From contig JADJPF010000004.1 in the NCBI GenBank assembly GCA_016713405.1, forward strand, positions 434,001 to 498,000: DNA of 64,000 nt, given 5' to 3'. The DNA comes from Blastocatellia bacterium (GTDB taxonomy: Bacteria; Acidobacteriota; Blastocatellia; Chloracidobacteriales; JADJPF01). Position 1 is the first letter of the stretch. Each line of letters begins with the position of its first letter. The position numbers were made by a program, and so were the translations under genes. This document shows positions 21,135 to 30,238 of the stretch, piece by piece. Below the pieces are notes generated by a model. It was not told where the DNA came from. It made no database searches and saw only the letters and a list, made by a program, of their open reading frames with translations.

Positions 21135-22566
21135 CGATGTTGTATTTGTTCCTTCATTTAATGAAGAAGTAAGTTTTTTCCAACAACAATATGACTTTCT
21201 AAATAGCTGTTATGACAAGTTAAAAGCAACACAAGAGACTTTAGAAAAGTTAGGGGAACTAGCAGTTATTGGTTGTACTTATACTGAAGAAAAACTTGTA
21301 AATTCCTTAAAACAACTAAAGTTTGTATTATTACGTAAAGATGATGAGCAAATCAAACAACAATTGGTATTAGTTAGAGAAAGATTATGGAATTATTTGG
21401 TTTGGTTAAAGGAAAATAGCAATAATTTACCTACATATCTTTTACGCCAAGATATTGAAAATTCAAAGCTTACTTATGATGACATATTAGCCCTAGCATA
21501 TTTGCTAAGTTTAACTAGATCTAACCTTAAAGAGGATATCAACAAATTTGAGTTACTATTAACAGAACTTTATAAAAGAATTGCTCCTGAAGATTTTAAT
21601 AACCTCTTAGATTATGTTATGCCACTGCCAGAAAGTTCACCTTTGACAGAACAAGCAAATGAAAAATTGTTTTATGCTTCAGAATTAATAAATAAAATCC
21701 GTCAAACAGGGAGTTTTTATAAATTGGTGCTTACTAATTTACTTTCAGATGCTCGCACATTAAAACAAGAACTTAGACAAGATTTTTGGCATAAAGATGT
21801 TATTTTAGCAGTAATTACACTAGATTTAGAGTTAAAAAGACAATTCCAAAAGTTTGCTATAGAAAAAGCAACCATATTAGAAATTTGTAAAAGTATGTTA
21901 GCCAATAACTTTAATGCTATTGGAGAGCTAACAGACGGAACAACATTAAATTTAGCAGCAGCTAAAGACTTTATTGAAAACTTAGACAAAATCTTAGCTC
22001 AAGATTATGAATCTCTCCAAAATGAATTAAAACAAGCAGCACAAGTTTTTGAGATAGTTTATAACGCCAATGATGAATGGCAAAAATTATCTAAACAAGC
22101 TAGTAAAATAAATAACCAAAAAGCAGACCAACAAAAATTTGTTGCTACTAAAGCAGAAAATCTGATGTTAAAACCATTAATAGAAACTCATAGGAATATA
22201 GGAATCGTTGAAATAGAAGAACAATTAACTGCTAGGGTGGAAGAAATTATAAATTCTATCAACCAAACAGCTAAAACTAACAAATTGCCTTTAAGGTATT
22301 CACAATTAATTTTAAGCCAAAATGAAATTATAGCTCTATTTTCTCAAGGTAATATGCTAGAAAGCACTTTTCATGCTCAACAATATAATTTAACTAGAAA
22401 AGTAACTGCTTTAATTGCTGAATTGCAAGAAACTTTTAGCTTACTCTCACAAAATGAACAAAAGAGCTTGAAGTCTAATCTAAACAATATTTTAGGCCAA
22501 CTACTAGAACATGCAGAAAAAGTTAATTCTGAGTTAGAAATATTGTCCAAACAAGCAGATAAATAA
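21103..22566 (+). CDS. Unknown helical protein, paralogue B, truncated by in-frame TAA
   Basis: The protein is 487 residues, helical, with ordinary codon use compared with its neighbour. Blocks shared with paralogue A include QELRQDFWHKDVILAVITLD (about 222-241) and LPLRYSQLILSQNEIIALFS, then TRKVTALIAELQET. The ribosome site AAAGGGGGTAG lies inside the end of paralogue A. After the TAA at 22564-22566 the same frame stays open for 36 more codons, to a second TAA at 22677. That tail (IALVGIKNKLTKAVEQ) aligns with the end of paralogue A (LVLIKDKVEAVIEQ). The gene probably once ended at 22677. Confidence 0.7.
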   Translation: MRFLTQTPQISDVVFVPSFNEEVSFFQQQYDFLNSCYDKLKATQETLEKLGELAVIGCTYTEEKLVNSLKQLKFVLLRKDDEQIKQQLVLVRERLWNYLVWLKENSNNLPTYLLRQDIENSKLTYDDILALAYLLSLTRSNLKEDINKFELLLTELYKRIAPEDFNNLLDYVMPLPESSPLTEQANEKLFYASELINKIRQTGSFYKLVLTNLLSDARTLKQELRQDFWHKDVILAVITLDLELKRQFQKFAIEKATILEICKSMLANNFNAIGELTDGTTLNLAAAKDFIENLDKILAQDYESLQNELKQAAQVFEIVYNANDEWQKLSKQASKINNQKADQQKFVATKAENLMLKPLIETHRNIGIVEIEEQLTARVEEIINSINQTAKTNKLPLRYSQLILSQNEIIALFSQGNMLESTFHAQQYNLTRKVTALIAELQETFSLLSQNEQKSLKSNLNNILGQLLEHAEKVNSELEILSKQADK

Positions 22567-22937
22567 TCAGACATTAATCTATCTATTGCTTTAGTAGGGA
22601 TAAAAAATAAACTAACCAAAGCTGTTGAACAAAGTTGTGAATGGAGCGACATAATTTTACAAAATAGTTATGTTTAATCCTAATAACTTAAATACTTCAT
22701 TTTATAGATATTTTTTTGCATTTATCTGTTCATTATCATATGTGGGCGCAAGACTTGCGCTCACAAAGTTTTTTTTGTTTACCATCTTAGTTGCTTCTAA
22801 AAAATACTACTAAATCAAATAAAATATTATATAAAAAAAACCTAGTTATTTTTATATAATCTATGTTGTAATAAGTTAATTAACTTAGTAAATAATTGTT
22901 TGTAGTTTATAGGTATTTTTTATAGGGATAGAAATTA
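22567..22937 (+). other. Former 3' coding tail and leader of the hybrid kinase
   Basis: 22567-22677 is the in-frame remainder of paralogue B. 22678-22937 holds no gene; it contains the palindrome at 22742-22764 and an AT-rich promoter region, with TATAGGGATAG as the ribosome site before ATG 22938. Confidence 0.5.
22742..22764. repeat. REP-like palindrome (GCGCAAG type)
   Basis: GTGGGCGCAAG and CTTGCGCTCAC form an 11-base inverted repeat with one mismatch around a single base. The GGCGCAAG core recurs in the palindromes at about 35669 and 35803, suggesting a dispersed repeat family. Confidence 0.5.
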
Positions 22938-24898
22938 ATGATAAACGACAAAGAAAAAAAACTTGATTTAGAATCAGCTAAAATTTTAATAGTTGATGAT
23001 GACTTAGAAGGGCAAAAAGTTTTAGGTTATTTGCTTTCAAAATATGGTTACAAACTAGAATTTGCTGATGATGGTGAAGAAGGACTAAAAAAAGCTCAAG
23101 AAATAGAACCTGATTTAATCTTATTAGACATAATGTTACCTGGTATAGATGGATTTACAGTCTGTCAATTTATAAGACAAGATAAAAGACTAGCGAAAGT
23201 ACCCATAGTAATGGTGACAGCATTAGAAGATTCAAAGTCTCGTAGACTTGCAATTGAAGCAGGTGCAGATGATTTTATTTCTAAACCATATGATTTAATA
23301 GAGTTACGAGCAAGAATACAGAATATTGTAAAATTAAATAGGTATAGGCAATTTTTACTGGAGCGAGAAAAATTTGAACGAATTGTAGAAATTTGCCCTG
23401 ATGGAATAGTTATACTTTCTGAAAAGCAAGAAATATTGCTAGTTAATCCTGCTTCTTTGCAAATGTTTAGAGTAAAAGATCTTAAGGATATAATAGGTCT
23501 TAACATTGATTTTTTAATAGACATAGAGTATTTAGAAAATTGGAAAAATTTTTTAGATAAAGTCTTAACTTATCAACTTAATAAGCTTTATATAGAAATT
23601 AGATTTTACACAATAGAAGGAAAAAGTTTTCCAGCAGAGGTGACAGCCGGATACTTGCTGTGGGATAACATGCCTTCGCTACAACTTATGATTAAAGATA
23701 TTAGTGAAAAACAAAGGCTAGAAACACAACTTTTAAGGTCACAACGTTTAGAAACTATTGGTGTACTTGTAAGTGGTATAGCACATGACTTAAATAATCT
23801 TTTAACCCCATTGTTATTAGGTGTAGAAATGCTAAAAATGGGTGTAAATAAAAACAACTAGATGAAGTATTGGGAATAATTCAAAATAGTGCTGAACGTG
23901 GCGCGGAAATGGTAAAACAAATTTTAATTTTTGCTAGTGGAGCAAAAAAAGGCACTGAACCTATTCAACCAAAACATATACTTAAGGAAATCCATAGTAT
24001 AATTCGAGATACTTTTCCCAAAGACATTTCTTTAGTTAATTTGCCAGCAAAGGAATTATGGTTGATTGAAGCAGATGCAACACAACTAACCCAAGTATTA
24101 TTAAACCTTTGTGTTAATGCTCGTGATGCAATGCCACAGGGAGGGGAACTTAAGGTTTTTGCAGAAAATGTTTTTTTAGAGCAAACTTATTTAGCAACTA
24201 GACCTGAGTTAACAGGTTTGATAGCGGGAGCATATGTAGTTTTTAATGTTGTTGATACTGGTATAGGTATGAGTGAAGAAGTTTTAGAAAAAATTTTTGA
24301 CCCATTTTTTACTACTAAAGATGCTAATAAAGGTACAGGTCTAGGTTTATTTACAGCACAAACAATAATTAAAAATTATAAAGGTATTATTCAAGTAAAT
24401 AGTAAATTAGGTGAAGGTAGTTGTTTTAGTTTCTATATGCCTGCTTATGAAAAGAAGGAAAATATCAAAACAATAGAAGCTTCTTTACCAATATATTTAG
24501 GTAATGGAGAGTTAGTTTTTATTATCGATGACGAGCTAGCCTTATGTGAAATTATCAAAGCCACACTTGAATCAGCAAACTACCAAGCAATATTTGCAGC
24601 CGATGGAGTAGAAGCAATAGCTACTTATAATGAGTACAAAGATAAAGTAGCTGTAGTATTGCTAGATTTACACTTACCTTTAATTAGCGGTATAGCTTTG
24701 ATTCGTGTACTACAGAAAATCTCTCCAAATATAAAAATTATTATTACTAGCGGACTAGCAAGGGCAGAAGAAGTTTCTGAAGCCTTAAAACAAGGAGCAG
24801 CAAGTTTTTTAGCTAAACCCTATATGGCACAAGATTTGCTGAAATTAATAAATGAAACTTTATTGGGTACAAATAGCCCTAATAGTCCTATAAGGTAA
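22938..24898 (+). CDS. Hybrid sensor kinase REC-PAS-HisKA-HATPase-REC, one frameshift
   Basis: The domain order is as follows. A receiver has ILIVDDD and LILLDIMLPGIDG. A PAS domain follows (ERIVEICPDGIVILSEKQE). HisKA is RLETIGVLVSGIAHDLNNLL, where His is the phosphorylation site. HATPase has NLCVNARDAM, DTGIGM and GTGLGLF. A second receiver has VFIIDDE and VVLLDLHLPL. It is soluble, with no membrane segment. The frame breaks in the A run at 23850-23854; one added A gives KKQLDEVLGIIQNSAERGAE. It lies 6 bases before a sigma-54 activator, its likely partner. The signal is unknown. Confidence 0.87.
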
Positions 24899-24904
24899 TA
24901 AAAT

Positions 24905-26353
24905 ATGACTAATTCATTAAAACCAAACTCTGAAATCAAAGTAATGATTGTTGATGATGATGCAAATGTTCGTAGAATGGTACGCTTGCTTTTTGAACGA
25001 GATGGCTATCAAGTGGTTGAAGCTACTAATGGAAAAGAAGGTGTAGAACTTTATCAAAAACTACAACCAAGTGTAATTTTAATGGATATAGCTATGCCTG
25101 AAATGGCTGGACTAACAGCTTGTAAAAAAATTCGTGAAACTCCAACAGATATTCCTATCTTACTTGTCACCTCTCTTTCAGATGTTGACTCTATAGAAAA
25201 AGGATTTGCTGCTGGTGCTACAGATTATATTACTAAACCCCTTAATTGGATTGTACTTAAACAAAGAACACTTCATTTATCTAGAATTAGCCAGGCAGAA
25301 AAAACTGTTGCAAGCCTTCAACAATGGGAACAAATTCATAACTACACTAATAGCCAGGAAAAAAATGAAAATCTGCTTATAGGTAGTGGAGAAGCTTTTT
25401 CGGAAATACATCAACTTATTAGACGTGCAGCCTCAACAGATGCAACAGTTTTAATTACTGGAGAGACTGGAACAGGCAAAAATGTTATTGCCAAAGCAAT
25501 TCATCACACTAGCGAAGGAAGACGCAAAGCTTTTATCAGTATAAATTGTGCTGCTTTACCAGAAAGCTTAATTGAAGCAGAACTATTTGGTGTAGAAAAA
25601 GGAGCTTATACTGGAGCTACATCTAGCCGTAAAGGTCTTTTTGAGTTAGCTAATGATGGGACTTTGTTTTTAGATGAGATTGGAGAAATGCCTGTACTTT
25701 TACAATCCAAATTGTTAAGTGTGTTAGAAGAGCGAAAAGTCCGGCGTTTAGGAGCAGAAAACTATAAAGATATTAATGTTAGAATTATTGCAGCAACAAA
25801 TGTTAATCCAAAACAAGCTATAGAGAATGGTAAACTTAGAAGCGATTTATTCTATCGTTTAAGTGTGATTAATATTCAAATACCTGCTCTACGCCAAAGG
25901 TCTGAAGATATAGCACAACTTTGTTATCACTTTATTAAAAAGTTTGCTCCCACTCGCAATTTATTTTTATCTGACCAAGAACTTGATTTACTAAAAAAAT
26001 ATTCATGGCCCGGTAATGTTCGAGAATTACGAAATATTATTGAGCGTTGTATAATTTTACAACCTGGCCCAGAACTACAGCCTTCTAAATTAATAAGCAA
26101 TTTTGAAAGTAAAGATAACCATTCTGAAGAGAGTGAAAATTTAGTTATAGAAAACAGAATTTTTACTTTAGAGGAGCTAGAAAAGCAATATATAGAAAAA
26201 ATATATAACCAACTTGGTAAAAACCAAACTCATACAGCACAAGCATTAAATATTTCTTTAACAACATTAAAAAGAAAACTAAAAGATTATAAAATTAGTC
26301 TTCATAGTGGATCTGTAAAACTAGACACCAAAAAGAGGGTAAAAGAGTTATAA
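24905..26353 (+). CDS. NtrC-family sigma-54-dependent response regulator
   Basis: The protein is 482 residues. The receiver has VMIVDDDA and the phospho-Asp in VILMDIAMPEMAG. The AAA+ domain has Walker A GETGTGKN, the sigma-54 contact loop as GAYTGA (usually GAFTGA), Walker B LFLDEIGEM and the Arg-finger region RSDLFYRLS. The C-terminus has a Fis-type helix-turn-helix (TAQALNISLTTLKRKLKDY). It presumably activates sigma-54 promoters when phosphorylated by the hybrid kinase just upstream. Confidence 0.93.
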   Translation: MTNSLKPNSEIKVMIVDDDANVRRMVRLLFERDGYQVVEATNGKEGVELYQKLQPSVILMDIAMPEMAGLTACKKIRETPTDIPILLVTSLSDVDSIEKGFAAGATDYITKPLNWIVLKQRTLHLSRISQAEKTVASLQQWEQIHNYTNSQEKNENLLIGSGEAFSEIHQLIRRAASTDATVLITGETGTGKNVIAKAIHHTSEGRRKAFISINCAALPESLIEAELFGVEKGAYTGATSSRKGLFELANDGTLFLDEIGEMPVLLQSKLLSVLEERKVRRLGAENYKDINVRIIAATNVNPKQAIENGKLRSDLFYRLSVINIQIPALRQRSEDIAQLCYHFIKKFAPTRNLFLSDQELDLLKKYSWPGNVRELRNIIERCIILQPGPELQPSKLISNFESKDNHSEESENLVIENRIFTLEELEKQYIEKIYNQLGKNQTHTAQALNISLTTLKRKLKDYKISLHSGSVKLDTKKRVKEL

Positions 26354-26364
26354 ACAAAGCAATG

Positions 26365-26468
26365 AAAAAAGGGGCCGTGTTTGAGTGAAATTGGTAGTGC
26401 AGTTGTAGCCCTTTGTTAAATTGATGTACAAACCAAGTGCCAACTTTTTTATATCACGACCCCTTTTA
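26365..26468. ncRNA. Possible structured RNA or long-stem terminator
   Basis: AAAAAAGGGGCCGTG (from 26366) pairs with CACGACCCCTTTTA (26455-26468) across about 75 bases, and smaller complementary pieces (TTGGTAGTGC against the GTGCCAA region) lie inside. It follows the sigma-54 activator by 12 bases. It could be a terminator or a small RNA; no known family is recognised. Confidence 0.3.
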
Positions 26469-26552
26469 TATCATTACCAATAGTAAAAACTATCCATCAT
26501 TGATCAAAATTTAGCTGCTAAATACTTGGTATACTTCTAATTGTTAGAACAG

Positions 26553-27026
26553 TTAACCGCAAGTTGCTACCCAAAATACTGGTGTAATCCATAGAGCATC
26601 CAAACATACACTTCCACCACATTCATTTGCTTTGATAATAAGCACTGTATATTGAGTCAACAAATACACTGCTAGTGATGCCACTACTCCTGCTGCTATT
26701 GTTCCTAATATTGGCCCTAATGCTAGTAATATTGGTGCTAGTGCTAGTATAACTGCTCCTACAGATATCCCTCCTGCAGATATCCATTTTAGAAACTCTG
26801 CTGGTATTCTAATCCTATATCCCCACCAGAATGCTTCAAAACTTGGTGCTGGTACAGCTTCTTCTGTCACTGTATTTGATGCTGAAATGTTTTCAATTAA
26901 CATCTTCTCATCAAAATCTACTCCTCTTACTTTCATTGCTAATATTGGATTAGCTACAAAGTCTTTGTTAATCTGTTCATTAGATTTAGCTAGTTCTACA
27001 TAATCATCTAATGTAATGTTTTTCAT
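26553..27026 (-). CDS. Leader-plus-hydrophobic-core peptide, bacteriocin/RiPP precursor candidate
   Basis: The protein is 158 residues from ATG 27026, supported by a perfect AAAGGAGGT six bases upstream. The first about 50 residues resemble the helical leaders of NHLP/Nif11-type precursors (LDDYVELAKSNEQINKDFVA, then NPILAMKVRGVDFDE). The rest is a hydrophobic Ala/Gly/Leu stretch (ISVGAVILALAPILLALGPI) with two probable membrane helices. It ends with Cys residues (ECGGSVC and a final ATCG). No modification enzyme, protease or exporter is adjacent. A small membrane protein of other function is the main alternative. Confidence 0.55.
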   Translation of the reverse strand: MKNITLDDYVELAKSNEQINKDFVANPILAMKVRGVDFDEKMLIENISASNTVTEEAVPAPSFEAFWWGYRIRIPAEFLKWISAGGISVGAVILALAPILLALGPILGTIAAGVVASLAVYLLTQYTVLIIKANECGGSVCLDALWITPVFWVATCG

Positions 27027-27047
27027 ATCAACCTCCTTTACAGTCAA

Positions 27048-27524
27048 CCTTTAGACTTAAGATTTAGAACAACTTTTGATGTTGTACTTTTAGTTAATAC
27101 AAAACTCTTGTAAATTACAGACTAGTTAATACTTTCTAGCAAAAACGCTAAATGTATATGATTACGCAATACATTATAAAATGTATCAAATCACACTACA
27201 AGCCATTGGCGTACTTTTCAACCGTAAATACGCCTAACATTACAATCCTAGCTTTGAATAATTATTAATTACTGTTTTTTGTTTTGATTTATTCAGATGG
27301 ATAGGGCCATTGGAAAACCAGACATTGGGCGGGTAAAAATCCGGTCACTTTAGATCAGGGTTGAGTTAAGTTAAAATACTAGTAAATCAAAAAAGAGTCA
27401 ATAAAAACAATACATCTACGACGGACAACAAAAAAGACAATTCAAATAAAGAACCTTACGCCTACGGCGAATGCTCAAGAAAGGGCAATGAAAATGTCTT
27501 TTTTCCAAAGTAAAAATGAGACCC
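27048..27524. other. Gap upstream of the peptide gene and left flank of the IS
   Basis: No gene is supported. ATACATTATAAAATGTAT (27169-27186) is a perfect 7-base inverted repeat and could be an operator of the peptide gene. A 25-base direct repeat starts at 27273. The stretch GGGCGGGTAAAAATCCGGTC (about 27327-27346) looks like an IS21-type terminal sequence, but no inverted partner was found. Confidence 0.4.
27273..27297 (+). repeat. 25-base direct repeat, left copy
   Basis: The 25 bases beginning TGTTTTTTGTTTTGATTTAT are identical to 30094-30118. In the right copy the sequence is the 5' end of istA, so the left copy may be a fragment of another element copy. Confidence 0.6.
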
Positions 27525-27903
27525 GGCCATGTGCGTCGTTTCACTCCTACTTATGGCCTACTATTTAGGCGACCAAAAGTAAGTAAAAATAAGTTGAAAG
27601 TTAAACCGGCCATATTGCGTCGTTTCACTCCTCTTATGGCCTACTATTTAGGCGACCAAAAGTAAGTAAAAATAAGTTGAAAGTTAAACCGGCCATAATG
27701 GGTCGTTTCACTCCTACTTATGGCCTACTATTTAGGCGACCAAAAGTAAGTAAAAAGTAAGTTGAAAGTTAAACCGACCATGCGTCGTTTCACTCCTACT
27801 TATGGCCTACTGTTTAGGCGACCAAAAAGTAAGTAAAAAAGTTGAAAGTTAAGCGGCCATAGTGCGTCGTTTCACTCCTACTTATGGCCTACTGTTTAGC
27901 CAA
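27525..27903 (-). repeat. Five tandem ~83-base repeats abutting istB
   Basis: Units begin with GGCCAT (once GACCAT) at 27525, 27608, 27691, 27776 and 27855; the spacings are 83, 83, 85 and 79 bases. Each carries GTCGTTTCACTCCT and ATGGCCTACT(A/G)TTTAG. GGCCAT and ATGGCC, and GCCTA and TAGGC, form nested hairpins. The fifth unit runs into the istB stop codon. There are no unique spacers, so this is not CRISPR. Multiple transposase-binding sites at an IS end are a possible explanation. Confidence 0.8.
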
Positions 27904-28659
27904 CAGGAGTTGAGCTTTACGGCGTTTGACAGTTCTAAAGGAACTCCCTTTAGTAGTAAGGATATGAGAATGATGTCCAAGTCTATCAAGTAAAGCAGTA
28001 GTAAGTTTTTCACAACCAAAGACTTGAACCCATTCACTGAAAGCTAAGTTTGTAGTAACAATAGTTGAACGACGACTATAGCGTTCAGCTAATAGATTAA
28101 AGAGCAACTCTCCTCCAGTACGATCAAAAGGAACAAAACCTAGTTCATCAACAATTAGTAACTCTACTTTGTGTAGCCGTTGATGTAACTTTGTTAAACT
28201 GCGCTCGTCCTTTGCCTCTATTAATGAGCGAACTAAAGATGCTGCTCTAGCAAACAATACATTGTAACCTCGGCGAGTAGCTTCTATTCCTAGGCATATT
28301 GACAGCATTGTTTTTCCTGTACCGATGGGGCCAGCTAAAATTACATCCTCAGCTTTCTTTATATATTCTGCACTAGAAAGCTCCAGAATTTTTGGTTTTG
28401 ATATTCCTTCTAAGGCTGTCCAATCAACTTGCTCTAGGGTTTTTATCTCTGGAAATTGGGCAATTTTTAACCTGTAAGCAGCAGCAAGCTCAGAACGGCT
28501 ATTTACCTCTTTTTCCAAAAGCTCTTTTAGAAACTCTTCATACTGCCATTGTCCATCTCTTGCACACCGTGCAACTGCTGTATAATCACGAGCTATAGCT
28601 GGCATTTTTAATGCTTTTAGGTACTCTACTATTATTGCATCTTGTGTAGTATTTATCAT
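27889..28659 (-). CDS. istB: IS21 helper ATPase IstB
   Basis: This 256-residue DnaC-like AAA+ protein assists IstA in strand transfer. It has Walker A GPIGTGKTML and Walker B ELLIVDELGFVPFD. RYSRRSTIVTTNLAFSEW and DRLGHHSHIL are hallmarks of IstB. The length is normal and the frame is intact. Its start overlaps the istA stop (ATGA). With istA broken, the element should not move on its own, although IstB could still act on other copies. Confidence 0.93.
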   Translation of the reverse strand: MINTTQDAIIVEYLKALKMPAIARDYTAVARCARDGQWQYEEFLKELLEKEVNSRSELAAAYRLKIAQFPEIKTLEQVDWTALEGISKPKILELSSAEYIKKAEDVILAGPIGTGKTMLSICLGIEATRRGYNVLFARAASLVRSLIEAKDERSLTKLHQRLHKVELLIVDELGFVPFDRTGGELLFNLLAERYSRRSTIVTTNLAFSEWVQVFGCEKLTTALLDRLGHHSHILTTKGSSFRTVKRRKAQLLLAKQ

Positions 28660-30117
28660 AGCTTACCTCCTGCAAGCATCCAGTCATAGTCTTTAGCTTT
28701 AGCTTTTTCTATTTCAAATTGCTGTAAATTCTCTGGTAAATCTATTTCTAAAGTTATACTACTATCTTGTAGTTTCTTAGCTAATGCTAGTAGATCTATT
28801 TTACCTACTGCCAAAGATTTTCTTAGTGCTTCTTTAACTTCTTCTTCTCCATGTTCAAGAACTGCTCCTAAAATACGTGAAAGAACTCGTCCTGCTTCTC
28901 GCCCTCCATAAACACTACTGAGCATCTCCCACAATTGAGGAAATGGTTCTCCTAACTCAGTAACTAAATTTGGAGCAACCTGGCGTACTGCTTGTGGCTT
29001 GCGGGCTAATTCTGGTAAGTAATTGCGGTAGCGTATGTATCGGCTTCCTGGTACTTGTTTAGGTAAAATTATTTCCGTTCCTTTACAAGCAACTGTAATT
29101 TCTTCTACTCCTATGTAGGCTTTAGCGTCTAGTCTTGCCCAAGTTTGTGGTACTGCATAATCTGCTCCTTCTATTCTTACTAGAGCTTTATTACTTACTT
29201 TACACATTACCATTACTCTAGGGTCAAATTCCCTTTCTGGTAAGGCTTTGAGGTACTTTTCCTCCTCAAATGCTTTAGCTACACTTATTCTCTCAGCATT
29301 TAGCTTTTGTGATAGAAGTCTTTATTTGGTTTTGTATTTCTTCTGATATTTGCTTTAGGCTATCTGCTTGGGGTATTGGAGTCATATGTTGTAGTCGGAT
29401 ATTTTTACCTGCTTGCTCTACCCCTCCTTTATCATGTCCCTCTCCTACTCTAGTAAAACACGGTTCATACAGATAATGGCTTACCAAAGATTTAAATTTA
29501 TCAGTTAATTCTCTTTCTCCTCCTAGCACTTTTTTTACTGCTAGACTTAAATTGTCATAAACTATTCTTGTGGTATTCCTCCTAGTGCCTTAAATGCTCT
29601 TATCCCATCCAACAGCGATAATTGGTCACATTTTCATATAGCCATATATATTCATATCCACTGTACTGCAATCTCATTAAAAACTTCCATACTTTTTCTC
29701 TTCTTCCTTTATTTTTACTGCCACTTCAAAATAATCTACTTGTGCTACTTCTCCTGCTCTATACACTAGTGGTATATAGACTTCTTTTGTCTCCTTCTTT
29801 TCTCTTAAGTAACGTTTTATTGTTGTTTTTCCTACTATATATCTTCTTCTATCAATTGCTTGTGTATTATTGTAGAAGTGATTCGTTGTTTTGCTGTTGT
29901 TTTCCTTCGCCATTCTACTAATAGTTCATCTATTCTTCCTCCTACCTTTTCAGTTACAGGTTTTTCTCGTGCTTTTTTTTCTACTCTCTTAGGTTCTGCT
30001 TCTTTCAAGTATTTAGCTACTGTTTCTTTATCTATATTTAGTTGACGGGCTACTTCTCTTTGACTTAGTCCCTCAATTAATACTTTATACCTATGTTTTT
30101 TGTTTTGATTTATTCAG
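28656..30117 (-). pseudogene. istA: IS21 transposase IstA, multiply frameshifted
   Basis: Pieces in different frames together give the whole protein. The N-terminal helix-turn-helix (LSQREVARQLNIDKETVAKY) lies near 30090-30010. The DDE catalytic parts are AQVDYFEV (about 29745), IVYDNLSLAVKK (about 29560) and HDKGGVEQAGK (about 29420). The C-terminal domain is 28656-29213. A possible start is CTG 30117 within the 25-base repeat. At least three frame changes separate the pieces, so no full transposase can be made from this copy as read. The catalytic residues themselves are preserved. Confidence 0.8.
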
Positions 30118-30118
30118 A
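30094..30118 (+). repeat. 25-base direct repeat, right copy
   Basis: Identical to 27273-27297 and in the same orientation. Here it covers the istA 5' end. Confidence 0.6.
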
Positions 30119-30238
30119 ACTGGTAGTTGTAAGACAAGTAGAACAATAACTTGATAAAACACCAATATTAGTTGATATTTTGTTTTGTAAAAAATATATT
30201 GCTTATTATTTGTAATTTGGCCTATTAATGACAATTAT

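Larger units (their letters stand above)
27273..30118 (-). mobile_element. IS21-family insertion sequence, decayed
   Basis: An istA-istB pair is present on the minus strand with the typical ATGA overlap (28656-28659). IstB is intact and IstA is broken in several places. The element is bracketed by a 25-base direct repeat, and a five-copy tandem repeat lies just beyond istB. Exact ends and target duplication could not be fixed, because no clear terminal inverted repeat was visible. The boundaries given are those of the direct repeats. Confidence 0.6.

Noticed and set aside
27525..27903. Tandem repeats as a CRISPR array
   Set aside because: Units are about 83 bases with no unique spacers and no cas gene is present.
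29622..29921. A plus-strand hydrophobic reading frame
   Set aside because: It is antisense to broken istA, whose conserved motifs lie on the other strand.
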